Assembly (NCBI GenBank): GCA_015232955.1
Contig: JADFYS010000080.1
Location: 1-8,253 of the forward strand
DNA: 8,253 nt
Direction of reading: 5' to 3'
DNA from: Gammaproteobacteria bacterium
Lineage (GTDB): Bacteria; Pseudomonadota; Gammaproteobacteria; Thiohalomonadales; Thiohalomonadaceae
Positions 1 to 6,601 of the stretch are shown here, in pieces. A program made the position numbers and the translations under genes. The notes beneath the pieces are model-generated. The model did not search any database. It saw only the letters and a program-made list of their open reading frames with translations, and had not been told where the DNA came from. Each line of letters opens with the position of its first letter. Position 1 is the first letter of the stretch.

Positions 1-654
1 TCCACCCGGGAAAAAGCGGGTTGCTGCCAGCATCAGATAGTGGAGTGAGGCGATGGCTCCGGCGAGAATAAACGGGCTGAGAAAGCGGCTGAAGAGGGGG
101 AATTTCCCCTCTAACCGTTGGGCGAGAGGACGGCTGTTGAGGGCGATGGTAGAGAGAATAGGGGTGGTGATGAGCGCTAGGGTGAAGAGCAGCGGGTTGA
201 GGATCATAGTCGCTTCAAGCTGCATCGCCTTCATGGCGGTGTAGTCCATGGCGGCAACACCCACCCCCAGGACCACGCTCGCCATAATACGGTTGGATCT
301 GCGCCCGAATGGGGTGCGGATGCCGAGAAGATAGAGCATGAGTGCCGAAGAGAGGAGTGCCGGGAGCAAGGAGAGGAGGGTGAGGTCGGTTGCGAAGTGG
401 ACCGGTATGGGGAGACGGTAGGCGATCATCCCGACAAAGTGCATACCGAAGATGCCACCGCTGAGAGCGAGGCTGCCAAAGGTGAGCCAGAGGCCGCGCT
501 TAAACGCAGTGGTGGCACCACGGATCGGGCCGAGGATGGCGAGGGCGGTATAGGTGCCACAGAGTGCAAAGAGGAGAGAGACGATGACCAGTCCCGGATC
601 GTGATCGGGGACGAAGGCCAGCTCCAGCGGATAGAGTTGATTAGTGAAGCTCAT
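1..654 (-). CDS. MHYT-domain integral membrane sensor protein, 3' part outside window
   Basis: An open frame of 218 codons starts at ATG 654-652 and runs off the window edge without a stop. It is highly hydrophobic, with about six membrane segments (roughly residues 22-41, 55-77, 90-111, 124-141, 149-170 and 194-211). Three MHYT-like motifs are visible: MHFVGM at 71-76, MDYTAM at 136-141 and LHYLML at 204-209. This fits the MHYT sensor domain, a membrane module proposed in the literature to bind copper and sense a diatomic gas or redox signal. In known proteins it is usually followed by GGDEF/EAL, histidine kinase or DNA-binding output; that part would lie beyond position 1, so the output is unknown. 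The start overlaps the kinase stop as ATGA, and the Shine-Dalgarno match is weak, so translational coupling is likely. In the second motif the usual His is Asp (D137), and the third is degenerate. Confidence 0.85.
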   Translation of the reverse strand, partial: MSFTNQLYPLELAFVPDHDPGLVIVSLLFALCGTYTALAILGPIRGATTAFKRGLWLTFGSLALSGGIFGMHFVGMIAYRLPIPVHFATDLTLLSLLPALLSSALMLYLLGIRTPFGRRSNRIMASVVLGVGVAAMDYTAMKAMQLEATMILNPLLFTLALITTPILSTIALNSRPLAQRLEGKFPLFSRFLSPFILAGAIASLHYLMLAATRFFPGG

Positions 655-3536
655 TCCGAATCTTTGATCACTGGGATCAGCTTCTGTTGTAACAGGAGCA
701 GCGCCCCTTCATAGTCGTAATTTTCAGTCAGGGCGGAGATCTGTTGCAGTAACGCCTCCGCTGGTTGCGGGAGCCTGGTCTGGTGGAGTGTTCGGAGTGT
801 GCTCTCTATTTCGGCATCAAACGCCTTTAGCTCCTCTTCAGCTTTTGAGATCAGGCTGAGGATCTCCCCTTGATGGGCCTCTTTTTTCTGATGGTGCGTG
901 GCGGGGGCGTCGGCTGCAGCGACTGCGCTCACCTCGCGGATGTTGTGGTTGATTTCAGTCAGGAGCTGCTGCAGTCGTTGCCGTTGCGGTTCGAGCGCCT
1001 CTGCGCTGTCGCCCCTGTGAATCCCGCTTTCAAGCTCCCGGGCCAGAAGGTGGAGGCTATCGGCACCGATGGTGGCGGCCACCCCTTTGAGGGTGTGCGC
1101 TGTCCGCTCGGCGAGGAGGCGATCGTCACAACTGAGTGCGGTGGCGATAAGTTCGGGGGCGTTGGCCTGATTCTCTTGGAACTTTCGCAGCAGGGAGAGG
1201 TAGGCGTCGATCCGTCCCCCCACCCGGCTCATACCGGATTGGGCATCGATCTGCTGCAGCTGCTTCAGGTAGGGGGGGAGATCTTCGCTCGGGGCAAAGG
1301 TTCGCTCATCCGCAACAGGGGGGTTGAGTGGTTGGGGCTGCGCCGGTTTGATCCAGTGGGCGAGGGTGGTGTAGAGCTGGGTCGGGCTGAACGGCTTTGA
1401 GATGTAGCCGACCATTCCCACCTCGAGGCAGCGCTCCTGATCCCCGCCGGTGGCGTTGGCGGTGAGGGCGATCACCGGTAGCTGACGCCGCTTCGGGTTT
1501 TCACGCAGAAGGCGGGTGGCGGTCAGTCCGTCCATCACCGGCATCTGCATATCCATCAACACCCCGTCGTAGTGGTGCTCCTCAATCATCTCCAGAGCGA
1601 TTTTGCCGTTGTTGGCGAGATCTACGCTGACATTGGCCTGTTGCAGCAGCTCTTGTGCCACCTGTTGGTTGATCTCGTTATCCTCTACCAGCAAAATTTT
1701 GGCACCGGAGATCGCCTCCATCGCCTCCGACTCATTGCTCAGCTGGTGTTGCGACGGCTGGCCGTTGTCACTGCTCTGGCCGAACGCCTCCATCACGCCG
1801 GCAAAGAGCAGGCTCTGGTTGATCGGTTTTACCAGAAAACCGTCTACCCCCACCTCATCCATCGCCCGTTTGACCACACCATCATCACCGTAGGCGGTGG
1901 CCATAATGATCCGGGGTGGCTGGCGGAGGAGGGGGCTCTTTTTGACCTCGGAGCTGACGGTCAGACCATCCATCCCCGGCATCATATAGTCCATCACCAT
2001 CAGTTCAAACGGGTCTCCCTCAGCCTCGGCCTGTTGCAGTAGTTCGAGCACCGGTTGCCCCCGGCTGAGGGTCTCAACCCGAAAGGAGAAGGAGATGAGA
2101 TAGTCGCGCATCACCCGCAGGGCGCTGGCGTTATCATCCACCGCGAGGACACGGATCCCCCGCAGGTCAAATGTGGGGATAAACTGGGTCCGTACCGCCT
2201 GCTGTGGTAGGTGAAAGCGGGCGTTGAAGATGAAGGAGGTTCCCCGACCCGCTTCGCTCTCAACCGTGATCTCCCCCCCCATCATCTCCACCAGCCGTTT
2301 TGAGATCACCAGACCGAGGCCGGTGCCGCCGTACTGGCGGGTGATAGAGTTGTCGGCCTGATTAAAGGCCTGAAAGAGTTTGTCTACCTGTTCCGGGGTC
2401 ATCCCGATCCCGGTATCGTGGACGCTAAAGCGGAGTTCAATCGACTCGTCATCGCCATCGATAACTTCGGTGGCGATGGTGATCTCCCCCTCTTCGGTAA
2501 ATTTGATCGCATTATTGGTGAGGTTGATCAGGATCTGTCCCAGGCGGAGGGGGTCACCCATGAGCACCGCAGGGATGTTGGGGGCGGTTTCGGTCACTAG
2601 CTCCAGTTTTTTCTCCTGGGCACGCAGGGCCATCAGTGACGAGAGATTACCGATCACCTCTTCGAGGGTGAACTCGATCTCCTCCATATCGAGTTTCCCC
2701 GCTTCGATCTTCGAGAAGTCAAGGATATCGTTGATAATCCGCAACAGAGCGGTGGAGGAGTGGTGGACCTTGTGGATATAGTCGCGCTGTTTGACTGTCA
2801 TCTGGGTCTGAAGACAGAGGTGGCTCAGACCGATTATCGCATTCATCGGGGTACGGATCTCGTGGCTCATATTGGCGAGAAATTCGCTTTTGGCGCGGTT
2901 CGCCTCCTCTGCCCGTGATGCCATCTCCTCCACCTGCTGCATCAGCCGATCCTTCTCTCTCAGCAGCCGTTGCAGCTGCTTGTTTTTGCGCATCAGCTCC
3001 CGCTGGACGCTGCTCAGCTCGTTGTTGAGTTGCGAAAGTTCGGTAAACTCCTCCTCGCCATGACTCGGTATGGGGAGTTGCAGCGATGGTGGTTGCAGCG
3101 GTGTCGGTATTGGCGGGGGAGTGTTCTCGTCGCTCTTCAGAGAGGCGCGCCGATTGCGGTGCAGCTCGCGGATGGTGTTAATCTGACTATTGCCGAGAGA
3201 CATCATCTCTGAGCAGAGCTGCTCCATGCCGTGGGGGTCGATGGCGCCGATGATGATGAACTCATCGTTCTGCATCAGACCGTTAACATAGAGGTTTTCA
3301 CTCTTATGGTCTGATCTGACGGTCAACTCCCAGCCAAAGGCGATGCCAAAGGTGACTACATGGCTGTGAAAGTCGAGTGCTTTGCTCAGGCACCACTCTT
3401 CGATAAGAGTGCTCCAAAGTCTACCCACCTCTGGCGGGGTGTCGAGAGGGAGTTGATGATGAAGAACACGGAGGATACTCCCCTCCCGGTTACAGGCGAG
3501 GGCGATCCCCACTTGGGTGTTCTGACTCAGGCTCAT
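651..3536 (-). CDS. Soluble hybrid histidine kinase: PAS-like, HisKA, HATPase, two receivers, HPt
   Basis: This 961-residue protein has no membrane segment and should act in the cytoplasm as a self-contained phosphorelay. Residues 1-100 look like a divergent PAS-like sensor (WELTV at 69-73, IIIGAID at 94-100), followed by a Pro-rich linker (about 138-158) and a coiled coil (about 164-215). The HisKA phosphoacceptor is H225 (SHEIRTP). HATPase boxes are N338 with NNAIKF at 341-346, DTGIGM at 374-379 and GGTGLGL at 403-409. Receiver 1 has D467/D468, phosphoacceptor D516, T547 and K570. Receiver 2 has E618/D619, D662, T692 and K714. The HPt His is H814 (AHTLKG). All key residues are intact. About 100 further residues follow the HPt, including a helical stretch (about 888-955). 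The ATG lies 11 bp after the stop of the cobalamin-sensor gene, with no evident Shine-Dalgarno and an in-frame stop just upstream, so coupling to that gene is likely. Architecture resembles BarA-like kinases without the membrane part; the input and the cognate output regulator are not visible here. Confidence 0.96.
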   Translation of the reverse strand: MSLSQNTQVGIALACNREGSILRVLHHQLPLDTPPEVGRLWSTLIEEWCLSKALDFHSHVVTFGIAFGWELTVRSDHKSENLYVNGLMQNDEFIIIGAIDPHGMEQLCSEMMSLGNSQINTIRELHRNRRASLKSDENTPPPIPTPLQPPSLQLPIPSHGEEEFTELSQLNNELSSVQRELMRKNKQLQRLLREKDRLMQQVEEMASRAEEANRAKSEFLANMSHEIRTPMNAIIGLSHLCLQTQMTVKQRDYIHKVHHSSTALLRIINDILDFSKIEAGKLDMEEIEFTLEEVIGNLSSLMALRAQEKKLELVTETAPNIPAVLMGDPLRLGQILINLTNNAIKFTEEGEITIATEVIDGDDESIELRFSVHDTGIGMTPEQVDKLFQAFNQADNSITRQYGGTGLGLVISKRLVEMMGGEITVESEAGRGTSFIFNARFHLPQQAVRTQFIPTFDLRGIRVLAVDDNASALRVMRDYLISFSFRVETLSRGQPVLELLQQAEAEGDPFELMVMDYMMPGMDGLTVSSEVKKSPLLRQPPRIIMATAYGDDGVVKRAMDEVGVDGFLVKPINQSLLFAGVMEAFGQSSDNGQPSQHQLSNESEAMEAISGAKILLVEDNEINQQVAQELLQQANVSVDLANNGKIALEMIEEHHYDGVLMDMQMPVMDGLTATRLLRENPKRRQLPVIALTANATGGDQERCLEVGMVGYISKPFSPTQLYTTLAHWIKPAQPQPLNPPVADERTFAPSEDLPPYLKQLQQIDAQSGMSRVGGRIDAYLSLLRKFQENQANAPELIATALSCDDRLLAERTAHTLKGVAATIGADSLHLLARELESGIHRGDSAEALEPQRQRLQQLLTEINHNIREVSAVAAADAPATHHQKKEAHQGEILSLISKAEEELKAFDAEIESTLRTLHQTRLPQPAEALLQQISALTENYDYEGALLLLQQKLIPVIKDSE

Positions 3537-3547
3537 AGGCGGGAGAG

Positions 3548-4630
3548 CTAGGCGCTATGTTCGAGGAGTTCGATCGCAGTGTTGACCGCCTGTTCAGCGT
3601 CGATCGCCGTGGCGTCGGCACCGATCTGCTGCCAGAGGTTGGGTTCATAATGAAAGGGGAGGCCCCCCACCATAATCGGGAGCTGCTGTGGGGTGTGGCT
3701 ACGACGAACCGTTGCGATCACCTCCTCCAGCTGCGGTAGATGGGTGGTGAGGGTGACCGAGATGGCGAGAAGATGTGGCTCAAACTCGTCGATGGCGTCG
3801 AGGATTCCGGCCAGGGGCATATTGGCACCGACAAACATCGAATCCCAGCCGGAGAGTTCAAACAGATCGGCCACCATGCGGATACCGATTTCGTGGAGAT
3901 TTCCGCCAACACAGGTGGTCAATACCCGCCGCTCCGGCTCATTTTCGGAGAAGATCATCGGGTAGAGCTGGGACATGACCCACTGGGTGGTGGCGGTGCA
4001 GTAGTGTTCAGCGGCGACACTGATCTGGTTGCGTTGCCACAGTAGCCCCACCTCTCGCTGCACCGGTTGAAATAGCTCAAGATAGATATCGCGAATGGAT
4101 AGCCCGCTATCGACCTCCTTCATAATCAGTTGACACGCCTCTTTGCGCTTTAGCGCCAGCACCAGTTGCAGATATCTTGCCGCCAGCTCTGCCAGAGGCC
4201 CCTCGCTCGGCATGAAACTCATCTCCCCACAGTAGGGGTGCTGTTCGAGATACGCCTCGCCTGAGTCGATTAAGCTGCGAATTCTGGCGATACTCTCCTC
4301 TTCACCGGTGATCTGTGGTAGGGAATCAGAAATGACCTGCATAAAGCGTGAGATATCATCACCATCAAGTTTGAGGTTAATCAGGAGTTCCCGCCCCCAC
4401 TCAAGATAGCTGTGGTAGAGGTTGGGGCTGTCACTCTGTACCGCTTGACGGAGATGGGTGAGGTGGAAGCCGGCATCGTCGTAACAGCGTGCCCTCCCTG
4501 CTTCACCGTAGCGCTCGATCCAGTGGGGGTTCTGTTGCCACGCATCGCCGGTCGCGGTGGCGGCGATGGTCTCTTGATGCTCTTCCAGAAAACGGGCGGC
4601 ACGGAGAGCCAGCTCTGTATTGGTCTTCAT
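3548..4630 (-). CDS. CarH-like cobalamin-binding sensor protein without DNA-binding domain
   Basis: A 360-residue soluble protein in three parts. Residues 1-135 are predicted helical and not recognised (conserved-looking patches WIERYGEAGR at 37-46 and HSYLEWGREL at 73-82). Residues about 146-224 match the four-helix B12-binding cap, and about 235-355 the Rossmann-like B12-binding domain (NLHEIG at 244-249 with candidate axial ligand H246, SVTLTTH at 291-297, VGG at 321-323). W198, then nine residues, then E208-H209 reproduces the W-x9-EH signature that caps adenosylcobalamin in CarH photoreceptors and argues against a methyltransferase corrinoid protein. There is no MerR/HTH domain, so output is probably by protein contact. 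Deviations: Q199 replaces the His that follows the Trp in Thermus CarH and becomes the light-state ligand, and N244 replaces the usual Asp/Glu. The ATG has a good Shine-Dalgarno (AGAGGA, 4636-4641). The gene heads an apparent operon with the kinase 11 bp downstream. The cobalamin fold is well supported; the photosensory role is inference. Confidence 0.9.
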   Translation of the reverse strand: MKTNTELALRAARFLEEHQETIAATATGDAWQQNPHWIERYGEAGRARCYDDAGFHLTHLRQAVQSDSPNLYHSYLEWGRELLINLKLDGDDISRFMQVISDSLPQITGEEESIARIRSLIDSGEAYLEQHPYCGEMSFMPSEGPLAELAARYLQLVLALKRKEACQLIMKEVDSGLSIRDIYLELFQPVQREVGLLWQRNQISVAAEHYCTATTQWVMSQLYPMIFSENEPERRVLTTCVGGNLHEIGIRMVADLFELSGWDSMFVGANMPLAGILDAIDEFEPHLLAISVTLTTHLPQLEEVIATVRRSHTPQQLPIMVGGLPFHYEPNLWQQIGADATAIDAEQAVNTAIELLEHSA

Positions 4631-4704
4631 TTTTTTCCTCTAAATGGGTTCATTGCCCGTGTTAAATGGCTCTAGCAGCACACCGTTTCTCTCTTCGAGA
4701 ATCG

Positions 4705-4731
4705 ATGATAACACCCTTTTTCGGTGGACAA
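4705..4731 (-). promoter_or_regulatory. Candidate sigma70 extended -10 promoter for the cobalamin-sensor operon
   Basis: On the minus strand TATCAT (4710-4705) matches five of six bases of the -10 consensus and is preceded by TG at 4713-4712, one base away, giving an extended -10. Possible -35 elements are weak: TTGTCC (4731-4726) with a 15-bp spacer, or TGTTGT (4733-4728) with 17 bp. It lies about 75 bp ahead of the ATG of the B12 protein, in the only gap large enough for a separate promoter. Supported only by motif resemblance. Confidence 0.35.
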
Positions 4732-4748
4732 CAGTTCAGATTAAACTG
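4732..4748. repeat. 17-bp interrupted inverted repeat, possible operator
   Basis: CAGTT, seven bases, AACTG: a 5-7-5 dyad immediately upstream of the candidate -35 element. It is nested inside a wider ACACCC/GGGTGT pair (4711-4716 and 4748-4753). The position suits a regulator-binding site, but the arms are short and could arise by chance. No regulator gene is visible next to it. Confidence 0.25.
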
Positions 4749-4782
4749 GGTGTGGGGCCCTATATTGTTGGGTATACACAAG

Positions 4783-4808
4783 GGCAGAGAGAATTGAGGG
4801 GATCTGCC
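4783..4808 (-). terminator. Weak hairpin just after hemW, possible terminator
   Basis: On the minus strand, one base after the hemW stop codon, GGCAGA and TCTGCC form a 6-bp stem with a 14-base loop. The following bases (CTTGTGTAT) are only mildly T-rich, so this is not a convincing intrinsic terminator. Its place at the end of the rph-rdgB-hemW group is the main reason to list it. Confidence 0.22.
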
Positions 4809-4809
4809 G

Positions 4810-5979
4810 CTAGCCACTACTGGTGATAAAGATCTGCAGCAGATCATCGAGGTGATCCCGCCCTAAACGGGTCGGAATGGCGCTATCCTCTATTGGTTCA
4901 AGTAGACCCAGGGTTTTTGCCTCTGTTAGCAGCGGGGTGAGTTCCTCCCAGCGAAGGGCGGTTCTCTCCTCAAAAATGGCCCTTCCCACCCCCTCGTTGA
5001 GACGGAGAGCGTTGAGAAAAAAGTCGGCGATAGTCTCCTCTCTGCTCAGCTCCTCACTCCCCTGGCGGAACGCCTCTATCGTGGTCGCCTCAAGGTAGTG
5101 CCGGGGATGGCGCTGGCGCCATTCGCGCGCAATTACACCGGTCTCAAAATGGGTGATCTTGCTGTGAGCCCCCGCCCCGAGACCCAGATAGTCGCCAAAC
5201 TGCCAGTAGTTGCGGTTGTGGCGGCATTCGAAACCCTCCCGGGCGAAGGCGGAGACCTCATACTGATGGTAGCCGTGCTGCTGTAACAGCTCGCTACCTG
5301 CGGTTGCGATCTCCCAGATCTGCTCATCCTGGGGGAGGTGGGGGGGAGGTTTGTGGGCGAAGGGGGTATCCCCTTCGATGGTGAGCTGGTACCACGAGAT
5401 ATGTTCCACCCCGAAATCGATCGCCTGTCGGAGATCGTCGAGTGCCGCCGTAACCCCCTGTTGGGGAAGGGCAAACATCAGATCAAGGTTAATGGCACCA
5501 AATCCCGCCTGCTGCGCCATGGTGATGGCGGCGAACGCCTGTTTGCGGTCGTGGATGCGGCCAAGGTTCTGCAGTTGATGGTCATCAAAGCTCTGTATTC
5601 CGAGCGAGAGGCGGTTGACCCCTGCTTGGCGATAGCCGTGAAACCGGCCCTGTTCGGCGGTTCCGGGGTTCGCCTCCAGCGTCACTTCGGTGGTGGGTAG
5701 GGGGTTGAGGCGGGAACGAATCTGCTGCAGTAGCACGGTCAACGCCGCGGGCGAGAGAAGGCTGGGGGTCCCGCCACCGATAAAGATCGACCGGAGTCGT
5801 CGCCCCCAGATTCGGGGCAGGTTGAGGTCGAGATCCCGGATCAGCTGATCACAGTACCCCGTGTCATCTATCTTGCCGACATAGCTATTGAAGTCGCAAT
5901 AGGGGCAGCGCTGCAGACACCACGGGTAGTGGAGATAGAGGGCGAGGGGGATGGGGGTGGTGAAGTGGCGGGGTGGCAA
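4810..5979 (-). CDS. hemW: HemW, radical-SAM haem chaperone (HemN-like)
   Basis: A 389-residue radical SAM protein. C21, C25 and C28 (CLQRCPYC) form the CxxxCxxC site for the [4Fe-4S] cluster that contacts S-adenosylmethionine. GGGTPS at 68-73 and HNRNYW at 254-259 are typical of HemW. The residue after the third-cysteine pair is Phe (F30) rather than the extra Cys of true coproporphyrinogen dehydrogenase HemN, which points to HemW, a protein that binds haem and delivers it to respiratory enzymes. Length suits the family. The start is TTG (5979-5977): an in-frame TAG lies five codons upstream, no ATG or GTG precedes the conserved LYLHYPWC start of the fold, and no clear Shine-Dalgarno is present. 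The gene begins 25 bp after the rdgB stop, so expression probably relies on read-through and coupling from rdgB. Older annotations often call such genes oxygen-independent coproporphyrinogen III oxidase. Confidence 0.95.
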   Translation of the reverse strand: MPPRHFTTPIPLALYLHYPWCLQRCPYCDFNSYVGKIDDTGYCDQLIRDLDLNLPRIWGRRLRSIFIGGGTPSLLSPAALTVLLQQIRSRLNPLPTTEVTLEANPGTAEQGRFHGYRQAGVNRLSLGIQSFDDHQLQNLGRIHDRKQAFAAITMAQQAGFGAINLDLMFALPQQGVTAALDDLRQAIDFGVEHISWYQLTIEGDTPFAHKPPPHLPQDEQIWEIATAGSELLQQHGYHQYEVSAFAREGFECRHNRNYWQFGDYLGLGAGAHSKITHFETGVIAREWRQRHPRHYLEATTIEAFRQGSEELSREETIADFFLNALRLNEGVGRAIFEERTALRWEELTPLLTEAKTLGLLEPIEDSAIPTRLGRDHLDDLLQIFITSSG

Positions 5980-6004
5980 GAGATGACGCTGCTATGATCC
6001 TCGA

Positions 6005-6601
6005 TCAGCTGCGAGCGGAGAGCAGCTGCAGCAGTCGCTGTAGTGCCTGGCCGCGATGGCTGAGACTATTTTTGAGTTCAGGCGCGAGTTGTGCCGCACT
6101 ACAGCGCTGATCGGGGAGAAAAAAGATCGGGTCGTAACCGAAGCCGTTTTCCCCCGCCGGGCTTTCGAGGATCGTCCCCTGCCAACTCCCCTGTGCGATG
6201 ACAGGCGTTGGATCCTCGGCGTGGCGCAGATAGACCAACAGACACTGAAAACGGGCACCGCGCTCTGCGAGGGGGATCCCTTCCAGCTCTTCCAGCACCT
6301 TCTGCCAGTTTTGGGTGTCATCTGCACCTTCTCCTGCGAAGCGGGCCGAGTAGATCCCCGGTGCCCCCTGCAGGGCGTCTATCTCCAGTCCAGAGTCGTC
6401 GGCAATGGCCGCCAGTCCGGTGTGACGGCAGGCGTTGCGTGCCTTAATCAGGGCATTTTCGACAAAGGTGAGGCCATCTTCCACCGCCTCTGCCACCCCA
6501 AACTGGGTCTGGGGGAGCACTTCGAGGCCGGTGGGAGCCAATAGGGCGTTCATCTCACGCACCTTCCCCTTGTTACCGCTGGCGAGAACTACACGGCTCA
6601 T
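6005..6601 (-). CDS. rdgB: RdgB, dITP/XTP pyrophosphatase (HAM1 family)
   Basis: A 198-residue protein of the Ham1/RdgB family, which hydrolyses ITP, dITP and XTP to the monophosphates plus pyrophosphate and so keeps deaminated purines out of DNA and RNA. Family motifs are all present: SGNKGK at 8-13 (triphosphate contact), FVENA at 46-50, DDSGLE at 68-73 (metal/catalytic acidic residues), PGIYSARFAG at 81-90, GENGFGYDPIF at 150-160 and SHRGQAL at 181-187 (base recognition). Length matches the E. coli enzyme (197 residues by memory), and the sequence is strikingly similar to it. The ATG shares one base with the rph stop (TGATG), and a strong GGAGG-type ribosome binding site lies within the end of rph, so the two are co-transcribed and probably translationally coupled. 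Confidence 0.97.
   Translation of the reverse strand: MSRVVLASGNKGKVREMNALLAPTGLEVLPQTQFGVAEAVEDGLTFVENALIKARNACRHTGLAAIADDSGLEIDALQGAPGIYSARFAGEGADDTQNWQKVLEELEGIPLAERGARFQCLLVYLRHAEDPTPVIAQGSWQGTILESPAGENGFGYDPIFFLPDQRCSAAQLAPELKNSLSHRGQALQRLLQLLSARS

Larger units (their letters stand above)
4631..4809 (-). other. 179-bp intergenic region ahead of the sensor operon
   Basis: This is the longest non-coding stretch in the window. It separates the rph-rdgB-hemW group from the cobalamin-sensor operon and is visibly more AT-rich than the genes. Read on the minus strand it holds, in order, a weak hairpin just after hemW, a 17-bp interrupted palindrome, a sigma70-like extended -10 candidate, a direct repeat of CCATTTA, and the AGAGGA ribosome binding site of the B12 protein. 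I see no B12-box and no folded structure of cobalamin riboswitch size. A short open frame crosses it (4847-4662, minus) but begins inside hemW and has no support. Confidence 0.7.

Noticed and set aside
870..2042. Long plus-strand open frames opposite the kinase
   Set aside because: They lie wholly within the kinase reading frame, which has full domain support; their translations look low-complexity and match no family I know.
4631..4809. Possible cobalamin riboswitch ahead of the B12-binding protein
   Set aside because: I find no B12-box-like motif and no set of conserved helices; 179 bp is also tight for that riboswitch class plus a promoter.
4662..4847. 61-codon minus-strand frame crossing the gap after hemW
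   Set aside because: It begins inside hemW in another frame, has no ribosome binding site that I can see, and an arbitrary Cys/Arg-rich composition.
4810..5979. Annotation as coproporphyrinogen III dehydrogenase HemN
   Set aside because: The residue after CxxxCxxC is followed by Phe rather than the additional Cys of HemN, and HNRNYW plus the length fit HemW.
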